Assembly: GCA_017849435.1 (NCBI GenBank)
Contig: JAFIGY010000006.1
Span: 1 to 64,000, forward strand
DNA: 64,000 nucleotides
Direction: 5' to 3'
Source of the DNA: Chitinophaga niabensis
Lineage (GTDB): Bacteria > Bacteroidota > Bacteroidia > Chitinophagales > Chitinophagaceae
This document shows, piece after piece, positions 35,262 through 44,077 of this stretch. The notes under the pieces are model-generated. The model saw only the letters and a program-made list of their open reading frames with translations, was not told the DNA's origin and made no database searches. Both the position numbers and the translations under genes were made by a program. The stretch's first letter is position 1, and each line of letters starts with the position of its first letter.

Positions 35262-36074
35262 TCAATAATTGTATTGCAACACTATCGGGATATCTTCATC
35301 ATATAATAACCGCTTATAAACCGGGTGTTGCAGGACTTCTGTATAATCCATCCAGTGATTTCCAACCCTTATCCCCCGGTACACCAACCGGATACCGTGG
35401 CTATAATCCACCCACCAGTTCACATGCCCCGAATACAATGGCTGGATGGGCTTCCCGTCAGGTTTATGCCAGCCATAAATCACTTCCCGGTTGCCGGTGA
35501 TCTTTCCACTCAGCACCACATCTTTCTTGATCCCGGCAATCAAACCTTTTCTCCCCTTGCGCTGCCCCTCTACGATGAGATGATGATGCCAGAAAGTGAT
35601 GGCACTGTCGCGGTAAGCGTATAAGGGCACCGGCTCCAGCTTCACTTTCGCTTGTTGGTAGATGTCGTTTACCATTTTGCGGGTGGGCAGGAAGCAATGC
35701 AGACTGTCAGCGATCCTTTGGGCAGTCATGGGGGTGAGAGGGATCCGGGCAAAATCGTCATCATTGCCAATGGAAAGATAATCAGGTGTAACGTAATAAG
35801 TAGCATCGATCCTTTTCCCGCTGGTACTATCGGTGATGGAGACATGAATAGCGGTGAGCCGCCGCAGGAAAGCCGGGATGTTGCCGGACAGGATTTCCCG
35901 CATGGCAACAGGTTCACGGGTGTTCCATTTCATGCTGTCTACCTGCCGGTAAAAGGCACTGCCACTCAGGGCGCGATGCGGTGCTGGCGGCAGGGAAAGT
36001 GAATGCGTCGCCCGGCAGGCGGGTAAAACGTGTACCAGTATAAGCAACAATAACGGGCTCGCTAGTCTGAACAT
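35262..36074 (-). CDS. Hypothetical lipoprotein, 270 residues
   Basis: Exported lipoprotein: LVHVLPAC (Cys 20) is the lipobox. The body is mixed alpha/beta with no family I can name; conserved-looking parts are AFYRQVDSMKWNTREPVAM, FWHHHLIVEGQRKGRKGLIAG and HVNWWVDYSHGIRLVYRG. The WWVDYSHG segment, with His and Asp, could be a catalytic site of a secreted hydrolase-like protein, but that is a guess. It stands alone between a broken lipocalin gene and the DUF488 gene. Confidence 0.75.
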   Translation of the reverse strand: MFRLASPLLLLILVHVLPACRATHSLSLPPAPHRALSGSAFYRQVDSMKWNTREPVAMREILSGNIPAFLRRLTAIHVSITDSTSGKRIDATYYVTPDYLSIGNDDDFARIPLTPMTAQRIADSLHCFLPTRKMVNDIYQQAKVKLEPVPLYAYRDSAITFWHHHLIVEGQRKGRKGLIAGIKKDVVLSGKITGNREVIYGWHKPDGKPIQPLYSGHVNWWVDYSHGIRLVYRGIRVGNHWMDYTEVLQHPVYKRLLYDEDIPIVLQYNY

Positions 36075-36128
36075 ATTCCCAAACTACACAATTGCAGTAA
36101 AAGAAAAAAGACGCCGTGCGGCAGCATT

Positions 36129-36476
36129 TCAAAGTTGCCTGACCAGTAGCTCTTTCAGCACAACAGCCTGGTTATTCTGCTCATCCTTTGCGCCATACAG
36201 TAAGGTGACCGTTTTATGCTTCCTGATCTCCGGCAGCAGGATTTCCAGTGCACCGGAAACCTTCAATTCCGCCTTGTATCGCTTTTCAAATTCTTTCCAT
36301 TGCGCGGGATCATGATGGAACCACTGGCGCAATTCCGTGGATGGCGCAACGTCCTTCGCCCAAAGATCGATCTGAGCAGCCTCTTTCGTCATACCGCGCG
36401 GCCAGAGGCGATCTACCAGAATGCGATAACCATCAGCCGCAGCGTATGGCTCGTAAATACGTTTGACCTGTATCAT
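36129..36476 (-). CDS. DUF488 family protein (YeaO-like)
   Basis: A 115-residue protein with the typical DUF488 pattern: VKRIYEPYAAADGYRILVDRLWPRGMTKE, LWAKDVAPSTELRQWFHH, and TVTLLYGAKDEQNNQAVVLKE. The DRLWPRG segment is the hallmark. The family is widespread and its biochemical role is not settled. It ends 55 nt from the next gene's start and is likely a single unit. Confidence 0.93.
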   Translation of the reverse strand: MIQVKRIYEPYAAADGYRILVDRLWPRGMTKEAAQIDLWAKDVAPSTELRQWFHHDPAQWKEFEKRYKAELKVSGALEILLPEIRKHKTVTLLYGAKDEQNNQAVVLKELLVRQL

Positions 36477-36742
36477 ATGTAGAGAACAACGGGGCGAGAG
36501 ATTTGTTTACCATCAACCGTAACCGGGATATGGTGCTCTTCAGCATCGTATCAGATATCATCCTGAATGGCATCCACGTGTATGAAGTCTACGCCGGCAG
36601 TTCGTTTAACGATACCCGAACGGGTCGCAGCGAAAGGCCAGTCCCATCATAGCCGGGTTCAGTCTTTCCGCTTCAGGGAGCGTTCAGGGAAGTCTTGGGT
36701 GGAGTAGTTGATCTTTTACTTATTTTTGAAAAAATACCCGAT
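36477..36742 (+). other. Gap with a possible small reading frame
   Basis: This 266-nt stretch holds an open plus-strand frame (about 36503-36648) that reads RDLFTINRNRDMVLFSIVSD and on to a stop, with coding-like composition. The first ATG in frame (36530) leaves about 40 residues. It may be a remnant of a larger gene; I cannot assign it. Confidence 0.3.
36721..36728 (+). promoter_or_regulatory. -7 promoter element of the secreted protein gene
   Basis: TATTTTTG matches TAnnTTTG 15 nt before the ATG at 36743. Confidence 0.5.
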
Positions 36743-37450
36743 ATGAAGATCCCATACCTGCTACTTACGAGCCTGCTACTTATTTGCAGCAGAACGTACA
36801 GTCAGAATATAGACATCCTGCGGAAATCGGAAACCTTTGAACGAAAAGGAAAACATCGCGACTTCATTTACTGGAGCAACCCCGCCGACACTACCGGGTT
36901 GGAATACGTGGCCACACTTTCCTCCAAGGCCTCTGCCATGGGAGGAAAATCCCTTTGGGAATTGTGGATCCATGCCGGCAATCGCTCCACGAAACTCGGA
37001 TCCAATGTGTTCATCTTCCGGTCTTTCACAGACACTGATTCCACCAGACCCGAGCTCATCGTGGATCTATACCTGGCCTCCGAAGAAGCCCTCACAAGGA
37101 ATACACAGCATCAGGAAAAAAATGCGGTGTATCTTTTCGGGAATAAAGGGAAGGCCATGCCGGTAAAAGTGAACGGAGACCAGGTAGACATCCCCGCCAA
37201 CAGTTTCCTTCGTTATGACGTACCCGCAGGCACAGAATTAAAGCTCAACAAAGGCGGTGCTACCGGTGCCTCGTGGACGATCAAGGGAAGCGAAGGGAAA
37301 GCGCCCCTGTATTTTTCGGTATCCGGCTTTGGGCTGGGCGGAGCCGTACCGCCTCCGGGGTCTATGGGACTTTCTTTCAACAGCGGACGGATCACGGAAA
37401 TGAATCCGCATTTTGCGCGGATGATGATGGAAGCGCAGAAAACGCGATAA
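36743..37450 (+). CDS. Hypothetical secreted protein, 235 residues
   Basis: The ATG at 36743 gives a clean signal peptide (MKIPYLLLTSLLLICSRTYS, cleavage before QNID); a longer frame from 36695 would spoil it. The mature part is beta-rich. VYLFGNKGKAMPVKVNGDQV and NSFLRYDVPAGTELKLNKGG could be one strand-rich domain that ends with a Gly-rich tail. No family is recognised. It is followed after 10 nt by a DUF2809 gene, so probably co-transcribed. Confidence 0.75.
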   Translation: MKIPYLLLTSLLLICSRTYSQNIDILRKSETFERKGKHRDFIYWSNPADTTGLEYVATLSSKASAMGGKSLWELWIHAGNRSTKLGSNVFIFRSFTDTDSTRPELIVDLYLASEEALTRNTQHQEKNAVYLFGNKGKAMPVKVNGDQVDIPANSFLRYDVPAGTELKLNKGGATGASWTIKGSEGKAPLYFSVSGFGLGGAVPPPGSMGLSFNSGRITEMNPHFARMMMEAQKTR

Positions 37451-37460
37451 TGACCTCACC

Positions 37461-37838
37461 ATGAAACTACGCTTTAGCTGGCTGTATTTTACCTTGACCA
37501 TGCTGATCTTTACTACGGAGGTCCTGATAGCCGTTTTCCTGCATGATGCATTTATCCGGCCTTATGTTGGAGATTTCCTGGTAGTTATACTGATATACTG
37601 CTTTGTGCGCAGTTTCCTGCAGGCGCCTGTGGTGCCCGTAGCGCTCAGTGTGCTGGCATTTTCATATGTAGTGGAAACCTTGCAGTATTTCAAGGTGGTG
37701 GAGCTGCTGGGGCTTAAACATTCACGGATAGCCAATATCGTTATCGGCAATTATTTCGCATGGTCTGATATAATCGCTTATACACTTGGCATTGGCTGCA
37801 CATTGCTCATGGAGAAGGTAAAGCTTTCAAAGCGTTGA
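37461..37838 (+). CDS. DUF2809 family membrane protein
   Basis: A 125-residue inner-membrane protein with four predicted helices. FIRPYVGDFLVVILIYCFVR and IANIVIGNYFAWSDIIAYTL are the two conserved parts of DUF2809, which is VanZ-like in layout. Function is unknown. It follows the secreted protein gene closely. Confidence 0.9.
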   Translation: MKLRFSWLYFTLTMLIFTTEVLIAVFLHDAFIRPYVGDFLVVILIYCFVRSFLQAPVVPVALSVLAFSYVVETLQYFKVVELLGLKHSRIANIVIGNYFAWSDIIAYTLGIGCTLLMEKVKLSKR

Positions 37839-37875
37839 ATATTCTGTATCTTCAGTATGCATATTCTCCACTTCA

Positions 37876-38169
37876 ATGGCAAGTATTACGCTTTCAGGTA
37901 CCTTCCGGGCTGCACGACAGGATGCTGATGCAGGATTATTCGAAATCGTAGAAGGGAACCGGTTCCACTGGCACAGCGACAAGTTTGATAAACTGGGGAC
38001 TTATCAACTGTCAAAAGGAAATGATGGCAGATACCTGCTTCAACTCAGTTTTAACTACGCCCGGGAAAGTACTTACTTTTTAACCATACTGCATACTGAA
38101 AAGGAGATGATAACCGGTTTTATGTTGACGGATGGGGAAGGGAATGAAACTTCTTTCAGGAAAATATGA
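37876..38169 (+). CDS. Hypothetical small protein, 97 residues
   Basis: A soluble 97-residue protein with alternating strands (ASITLSGTFRAARQDADAGL, YLLQLSFNYARESTYFLTIL), probably a small beta barrel or sandwich. No signal peptide and no named family. It is 37 nt after the DUF2809 gene and in the same direction. Composition fits the neighbours. Confidence 0.6.
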   Translation: MASITLSGTFRAARQDADAGLFEIVEGNRFHWHSDKFDKLGTYQLSKGNDGRYLLQLSFNYARESTYFLTILHTEKEMITGFMLTDGEGNETSFRKI

Positions 38170-38209
38170 TCACAGGTTCCTTTTTTTATCGATCTTAAAA
38201 CCATTACCC

Positions 38210-38431
38210 ATGAGCTTTCTTAAAACAAAAACCAGTTGGAGCAACGCCGAGTTCATCCCTTTCAAACTTTGTATTGCAAGTATCTACATTATTGCCGGCG
38301 CTTATTTCCGTGATGTCATTCAACATTATTATGTTCCGCTTTTTGTATTATTTGGTATTACCGTTGTGTGGACGGTGTATTTGTGGGTTAAAAAGATGAG
38401 GAATGCAGGCCGGGGAGGTGCACGTTTGTGA
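38210..38431 (+). CDS. Small membrane protein, 73 residues
   Basis: The ATG at 38210 (MSFLKTKTSWSNAEFIPFKL) is chosen over a frame from 38132 that overlaps the upstream gene. Two membrane helices follow (CIASIYIIAGAYFRDVI and YYVPLFVLFGITVVWTVYLW), then a basic tail. Similar small proteins are common in Bacteroidota; function is unknown. Confidence 0.65.
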   Translation: MSFLKTKTSWSNAEFIPFKLCIASIYIIAGAYFRDVIQHYYVPLFVLFGITVVWTVYLWVKKMRNAGRGGARL

Positions 38432-38914
38432 TCGGGGAATGTGTGAAGAGCTTACTATACTCCCTCATAGGAGATTCTCCCTTCGGAGCGAGAACAGGAA
38501 AATTATCCAGCCGCCCTGTACAAGATTTCTTATTTTTCTGTGAATTTGTAGCCTGATTGCCGCTGCGTCAAAGAATAGCTCAAGGTATTGCCCAAATTCT
38601 ACAATCGCGCTTTAGTGGAATTGGATGGCATAATTTGGCACCCAACAACTCACTTGAGCAAAGTTTCTTAGAGGTCTATGGGTTGATTCCCCTCGCTGGG
38701 ACTCAGTTCAAGTATCTAAGAATAACCACTGTTACGGCTTCAAGAAAGTCAATCGATTTAGTCACCGATATAACTGGGTATGCTTGAAATGATTTAAAGA
38801 ACTCCCCCTATTGGGAAGATTTCAACGGTAGTCAAACTATTGCAAATATAATTAGAATGGCAGTTTAACAACAAATAAGCCTGTATTGTTGATGAATTTG
38901 AAATACCCAGACCT
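38432..38914. other. Intergenic region at the left edge of the accessory segment
   Basis: The first part holds inverted repeats and one copy of a structured repeat (38491-38567). A frame at 38557-38787 with a TTG start (QRIAQGIAQILQSRFSGIGW and on) has no recognisable family and may be a gene remnant. From about 38790 the DNA becomes clearly richer in A+T. Confidence 0.4.
38491..38567 (-). repeat. Structured repeat, copy 1
   Basis: Aligns with 43431-43508 over about 75 nt. On the minus strand both copies read CAGAA(A/G)A(A/G)TAA(G/A)..., then a stem (ACAGG here) around a loop containing GATAATT, closed by CCTGT. In the other copy the stem is GAATAG/CTATTC, so at least one base pair changes on both sides. 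Confidence 0.45.
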
Positions 38915-41899
38915 TTATTTGTCGAGAAAATATTCATTTTTTAATTCTTCAAATGACGCTTTTAGGCGTCGTTGTTCTTTGAGATCGTTTATACCTGGCA
39001 GATATTTCATTGCCTTTGCAATATAATCCGCAGCTTTTTCTTTCTGACCACATGCTAAAAGTTCTTCCGTAAGGGATATCATAATTGATACCATAATGGT
39101 AAGATACTGAGCGTTTTCCGACAATCTGACTTCAAAGTAATTGTATAAATCTGTCAAAAGATTTACGGAGTGTGCATGATCCGTTAGCTTACTATATACA
39201 AGAGCCAGTTTCAAGGTTGGTATCACAGCATCCTTATGATATTTATCCGGATCTTTCCTAATAAGTTCTTGTAGCATATTTACCGCTTCTTGAAGGTAAG
39301 GGCATGCTTCCTGCCATTGCTTCGCTTCTGCAAGTTTATTGCCTACATGAAGCAACGCCCATAATAAATGGGCGCTATACTTTACAGGATCCTGTTTAAA
39401 CAGGGCCTTTCTGGCATTGATAATATCCTTTGCTATTTTTAAAAAGAAGGCATGATCTGCACCCGTATTTTCAAGTAATACTTGTCCCACCTCATGCATG
39501 GCGATTTGTATTTCCTCTTCGTAAAACTCAATCAATGAAGACGGCATACGATTCAACATGTGAACTAGTTCCTGATACCAGATAATTGCATCTGTTTTAT
39601 CAAGGCCTCTTGAAAGAAATATACTTTTATGCTGTAATAATTGTAGCCATTGTTCAAAATTTGGCTGTTGATACTTCTCATCAAGATTTTTATGAATTGC
39701 CAGCGCTTCTTCAAAAAAGGGATAAGCTTTATAATACTGAGAAGGAGAGACTCCTATAAACGAATTATCATATAATTCGTTTAATAGTGAAGCCGCTTTT
39801 GACAAATTTTCGACCGGCTCATTTTCTGAAAGTTGCTTACGTATACTCAGCGCCTCTAATAAAATCCGCTTGCGTGCTTTAACATTATTTTGAGTCATAT
39901 AAATAAATCCCACCCATTTCAGGCTGTCGGAAACTTCAGCAAGACAAGAATATCCTTTCTTATTTAGTGCCCTGAATATTTTTAGTGCTCCTTGAAAACA
40001 AACACTGGCCCCAACGACCTCCTGTTCTACAAATAAATAAAGTCCTAGCTTTTCTAATGCTTTGGCTGTATTAAAAGCATCCTCCCGTGATTGCCATTTC
40101 TGGATTTTTATAAAGTGATGAAGTGCATAGTTGTAAATCACATCTGAATGAGGCCCTTCCTTTTTCTCTCCTATCAATATGCGGAACCGTCTTACTGCTT
40201 CAAGAAGAGCGAAAAGTTCTTTTTGGGGATTATCGAGTGAGATCACAGCTCCCATATATAAGGCCATCACCTGGTACGAAGTCGTCTGGTCATCATTACC
40301 CAACTGCTGATGTAATGATCCTAAAGCCATCAATACAACATATGCTAGCTTTTGCATATTTGTATCTGCTCTTTTATTAAGCGTGCCCACTATTATTAAA
40401 GCCCGCTCCAAGGATTCTCTGGCATGCTCTAATGATGATTGTTGCATATACAAGCTACCACATTCAAATAAGGTTTCTGCCAGCGCAAATTCGTAGCTGT
40501 CGCGATCTTCATCAAAAAGTTGCTCATAAATAGGAACTGCCTCTACAAAGGCCTTCAGTGCTTCTTCTTTATTAGAATCCTTCAATAGCTTTCCTAATCT
40601 TTCCCATACGGCTGCCCTATTTTCTCTTTCCTTCTCTGGCAAATGAGCCAGTGTTTGATGCAGGATATCGATAGCTCGATCTTTCTCTTTAATATCTTCT
40701 AGAAAATATGAATATTGAAAGGAATTTACACCATATCCTCCCAGATCGATGGATTGCTCAAAATGTGCTTTGATTTGTTGAATATAAAGGTGCCAATCCT
40801 GCTTTTGCAACATATTTAGAGCAAGTAAAACTTCTTCATTGGCCAACGATTTTAGTTCTGTCGACTGCCTTTCTCTTTCCTCTAGTTTTTTGCTGATGTA
40901 ATCTTGTCTGCCTTTATAATTCAATAAAGTATTTACCATTGCATATTCGCCTGCCTCAAATAGTCTTCTTGCTTCATTCATTCTTTCGGAAGCCACATCA
41001 TAATCAATCTGATCAAGGAATTCCTTCTGACGCCTGATGTTCAATGATAATGCATTCACTGTTTCCTTCTCCAACTCAATTGCTCGTCTTATGTCATTGT
41101 ATTCGTCTTGCGCTTTCACGTATGCTTTGTCCAATATATCCTGCAAGACTTTCCCTTTCTTATGGCCATCATTAGCATCCTTATACTCCTGTAGTTCTTT
41201 CTCCTTATTCTGCAGATCATTTTCAAGAGCAGATATCTTATTGAATGATTCAGAAAGTTCAGGCACCTTATTTACATTTTCATGCCCAATTACATCTTCT
41301 AGTTCATTCTTTACATGGTCAATATAAGACACAGGTTTTTTAAAACTATATTTTGATGTATTCTGTAAGAATTGAGACTTTATTAGTGGTGTCGATAATT
41401 GCTCATAAAGACGCGCAAGCCTGCTTAAGACCTCCACGGAAGTTATGAAACTGACACGTCTCATAATATCCTTATAATCGACAATGTGAATACCTACATC
41501 GAAGTTGAATTTGTCTTTTACAATATTCCTGATTTTGGACGTATTATATTTCGATCTTTTTTCAGTTAAAATATAAATATAAAGCGTATGATATCTTTCA
41601 TGTAAATTATTGTTAATGAATTTCTGTAACGTTGATGCAACTTTTTGAGGCGTCGCTGTTGCTGTAACCTGGAAGGCGACCCCTTTCTTTTCATCAATTA
41701 AATCAATAGCAGGATGATTCCTTTTGTCCTGGTTCACATTTTTTAATTCCAGATCGAATACAGCATTTAAAATAAGAATGGAAGCCTGTTCGGCATGGAT
41801 ACTCATATCATAATGACCCATTGCAGAATAACCTCCTACCTGCATAGCAAAATGGCTTGCATAATTATTAATTAAATCAATCAAATCTTTGCTTACCAT
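38915..41899 (-). CDS. SMEK-domain protein with coiled coil and TPR array
   Basis: A 994-residue soluble protein. Residues 1-140 look like a SMEK domain: GHYDMSIHAEQASILILNAV, LKNVNQDKRNHPAIDLIDEK, VAFQVTATATPQKVASTL. The acidic and polar residues Glu37, Asp66/69 and Gln77 are spaced like a PD-(D/E)xK nuclease in which Gln replaces the usual motif residue. Residues 215-345 are a coiled coil (NDLQNKEKELQEYKDANDGH). From about 350 to the end run many TPR-like helical pairs (ALEKLGLYLFVEQEVVGASV). SMEK-type N-termini occur on many Bacteroidota accessory proteins, some proposed as defence effectors. It stands alone, in A+T-rich DNA next to IS and restriction genes. Anti-phage sensing by the TPRs with the SMEK part as effector is inference. 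Confidence 0.82.
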   Translation of the reverse strand: MVSKDLIDLINNYASHFAMQVGGYSAMGHYDMSIHAEQASILILNAVFDLELKNVNQDKRNHPAIDLIDEKKGVAFQVTATATPQKVASTLQKFINNNLHERYHTLYIYILTEKRSKYNTSKIRNIVKDKFNFDVGIHIVDYKDIMRRVSFITSVEVLSRLARLYEQLSTPLIKSQFLQNTSKYSFKKPVSYIDHVKNELEDVIGHENVNKVPELSESFNKISALENDLQNKEKELQEYKDANDGHKKGKVLQDILDKAYVKAQDEYNDIRRAIELEKETVNALSLNIRRQKEFLDQIDYDVASERMNEARRLFEAGEYAMVNTLLNYKGRQDYISKKLEERERQSTELKSLANEEVLLALNMLQKQDWHLYIQQIKAHFEQSIDLGGYGVNSFQYSYFLEDIKEKDRAIDILHQTLAHLPEKERENRAAVWERLGKLLKDSNKEEALKAFVEAVPIYEQLFDEDRDSYEFALAETLFECGSLYMQQSSLEHARESLERALIIVGTLNKRADTNMQKLAYVVLMALGSLHQQLGNDDQTTSYQVMALYMGAVISLDNPQKELFALLEAVRRFRILIGEKKEGPHSDVIYNYALHHFIKIQKWQSREDAFNTAKALEKLGLYLFVEQEVVGASVCFQGALKIFRALNKKGYSCLAEVSDSLKWVGFIYMTQNNVKARKRILLEALSIRKQLSENEPVENLSKAASLLNELYDNSFIGVSPSQYYKAYPFFEEALAIHKNLDEKYQQPNFEQWLQLLQHKSIFLSRGLDKTDAIIWYQELVHMLNRMPSSLIEFYEEEIQIAMHEVGQVLLENTGADHAFFLKIAKDIINARKALFKQDPVKYSAHLLWALLHVGNKLAEAKQWQEACPYLQEAVNMLQELIRKDPDKYHKDAVIPTLKLALVYSKLTDHAHSVNLLTDLYNYFEVRLSENAQYLTIMVSIMISLTEELLACGQKEKAADYIAKAMKYLPGINDLKEQRRLKASFEELKNEYFLDK

Positions 41900-42094
41900 T
41901 GCGAATAATTATAAGTTGCTATTCCGAAAGCAGTAAAAAAGGATAATTATGGAATATCGTTATTGATAGATATTGGTTATATCCGGAGATAATAAAAATA
42001 AGCAATTATTAGAAAAAATGGATGTCAATCTTCACCACCTCCCCCACAAAACAAACCAATAAAGATAAGTTGTCAATCATTTTATTTTCCGAAC

Positions 42095-43309
42095 TTACAC
42101 CAGCCAGCCCAATACAGTGGTAAAACTCAGAATAATGTCATTACAGATGTTGTACCGGAACGCGAGGTGCAGCGGCAATTGGTAGATTTTCTCTAACAGG
42201 TGAATGAAACTGAAGCGAGGTATGCGCGGCAGGCTATAAGCTACTCCCCAAAGGCAGAACAGGGGTTTTGACGGATTATCACTTAGATATAATTCTATAA
42301 GTTTTTCGTAACCCAGTGCCTGATGAAATCTTTTTTCGTTACAGAACAGAAAGAATCGGCGCAAACCCCTTAGCAGATTGAGGACCGTGTCATACTTGTA
42401 AATGTACAGATGCTCATATTTGACGGTACGCCATAACCGTTCAATGAAAATATTATCAATCGCCCTTCCTTTGCCATCTATTGAAATCTTTATCCGGTGG
42501 TCCTTTACGGTCGCAATGTAAACATCGGAAGTGAACTGACTGCCCTGATCTGAATTGATGATCTGTGGCGCACCATTCAGCCGACATCTGATTGTTGATC
42601 CCCCATCCAACTACGAACCGGGAATATAAATCGATGATGGTGCACAGGTACATGAATTCGCCTTGCATCGGTACGTAAGTGATGTCTATGCCCTACACCT
42701 GGTTCAGTTCCGTAATCTTCAATCCGGATAGCAAATAAGGGTATTTTAATGCGATTGGATCGGGTATTGTAGTCCTACACCAACCAGCTGCATCAGCCTG
42801 CGAATGCGCTTTACGTTGACATGGTAACCCAGTTCCACTAAAGTGCAGTACAGGCGCCTGACGCCAAAGAATGGCGTTTGCATATACTGTTCATCCAGGA
42901 TGTGCATGATTTCCAGGTTTTCTTTGCTTTCCCCGGCAGGTTTGTAATAGACCGTGCTGCAGTTGATGGAATACAGTTTGCATTGGGTCGTGATAGACAG
43001 CGTAGGATGGTTACAGTCCATTGGAATTGTTGCACTTTTTTTAAGCTGCATGTTCTCCAATGTCAGATGGCCGATTACTGCCTGCTGTTTTTCGATGATG
43101 CTTTGGCGATTGTCGATCAGGTCGATCTTGCCTTTGACAAAAAGTGTCGGTGCATTGTCGCGTATTACATTACGCCAAAGGTTAACCTGTGTTTTGTTAA
43201 TGCCATTGGCTTTAGCAATGGCTTCTGCAGTATGCTGCATGGAAATGGCCTGCAGCACAACTTTGGCTTTGAACTCTGCGGTGTACGTTTTCTTAGGTGT
43301 TTTTTTCAT
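42095..43309 (-). pseudogene. Decayed IS3-family transposase (OrfAB)
   Basis: The first part (43309 down to 42746) has an OrfA-like helix-turn-helix (KKTYTAEFKAKVVLQAISMQ, ANGINKTQVNLW) joined in one frame to the start of OrfB (YSINCSTVYYKP, FFGVRRLYCTLVELGYHVNV). The catalytic part follows in other frames: GIDITYVPMQGEFMYLCTII, NSDQGSQFTSDVY and FIERLWRTVKYEHLY carry the DDE residues. A TAG replaces an expected Trp codon near 42693 and at least two frameshifts separate the pieces, so no active transposase can be made. Confidence 0.85.
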
Positions 43310-43345
43310 TTTATACGTGGTGGTTAGTAAATTATACTGTTACCA
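42095..43345 (-). mobile_element. Remnant of an IS3-family insertion sequence
   Basis: Defined by the decayed transposase. I could not match terminal inverted repeats on the two sides or see a target duplication, so the ends are approximate and the left end may be lost. Confidence 0.6.
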
Positions 43346-43391
43346 CCCGTCCGATTTTTGGGGAGTATAATAATCAAAGTATTAAAACGAA

Positions 43392-43417
43392 AAAAGCCAC
43401 CTTTTAGAAGGTGACTT
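43392..43417 (-). terminator. Terminator-like hairpin
   Basis: Minus strand GTCACCTT-CTAA-AAGGTGGC followed by TTTTTT. No gene reads into it from the right, except perhaps a lost one; its position just left of TTTCCTTGTAG is like that of the terminator beside tRNA-Met at 51371-51402. Confidence 0.55.
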
Positions 43418-43419
43418 AG

Positions 43420-43430
43420 TTTCCTTGTAG
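43420..43430. repeat. 11-bp direct repeat, left copy (possible att remnant)
   Basis: TTTCCTTGTAG is identical to 51401-51411, which covers the last three bases of tRNA-Met and the eight bases after it. Both copies have a terminator hairpin on the left. If the tRNA was an integration site, the 8 kb between them would be the inserted part. Confidence 0.35.
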
Positions 43431-43508
43431 ACAGAATAGGGGAATTATCTAACCGTTCTATTCAGGATTCTTTACTCTTCTGTGAGCTCCTGGACTGAGT
43501 CTCAGCTA
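43431..43508 (-). repeat. Structured repeat, copy 2
   Basis: Second copy of the element at 38491-38567. The stem here is GAATAG with CTATTC around a loop with GATAATT. It lies directly right of the 11-bp direct repeat. Confidence 0.45.
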
Positions 43509-43539
43509 TTTTTAATTTTGCAAAGCCGACACTAAATGA

Positions 43540-43845
43540 ATAACAAATGATGCGTTACTTAACGACATCAATAATGCATCCAAAGTATTCTCCCATTTTT
43601 ACTGGGAAACCTTCGTAGAACGAGGTTGGCCGGACGATTGGTATGCCATCCTGAATCTATACAGTGAAGAAGGGGTTAAAGAGGCGATTAAATGTTTGGC
43701 CTATCTCAATGACATGGTTATGGAGTTTGTAAGTAATGTATTCAGTATCCCATCAAATGACATGAAATACTTCAAAAACAGACGGTCAGAACTGGAGCAA
43801 TCTATTTTAATCAAATATCTTTTCTGTCTATTCCCGAAAAAATGA
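43540..43845 (+). pseudogene. DUF6922-like small protein gene without a start codon
   Basis: The open frame reads DALLNDINNASKVFSHFYWE, then GWPDDWYAILNLYSEEGVKE and IKCLAYLNDMVMEFVSNVFS to a stop at 43845. Such a layout (Phe-Trp near the start, ILxLY, then FVSxxFxIPxxD) is typical of DUF6922 proteins, which in Bacteroidota often stand upstream of a nucleotidyltransferase (AbiEii-like) toxin gene. No ATG, GTG or TTG lies at the front of the frame; an ATG at 43536 is in another frame and runs into a stop after four codons. One frameshift would join them. No toxin gene follows. Confidence 0.45.
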
Positions 43846-44077
43846 CCTTGGCACAGCGAATAAATGATATAATAAATTATATATACAATACTTGCCTATT
43901 GAAACATTAGATATAGTTACAAACTATTTCTTCCGGATTCATTTGTACAAGCAAACTAATATTTTATTGTAAAAGGTATTTTCTATCATAGTTTTATCAA
44001 ACTTCGTACGAATTTAAATTGTAATTGATTTATTAACTTTAACAAGATCAAATATAAATACTAGCCTCCATTCTACC

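Noticed and set aside
38557-38787. 76-codon frame with TTG start
   Set aside because: No family pattern; overlaps a structured repeat; may be a remnant but cannot be supported as a gene.
42021-43375. Search for IS3 terminal inverted repeats
   Set aside because: No convincing pair of ends or target duplication seen, so exact borders are not given.
43431-43508. Possible degraded tRNA next to the direct repeat
   Set aside because: No cloverleaf arms (no T-loop, no D-stem) could be made; fits better as a second copy of the structured repeat.
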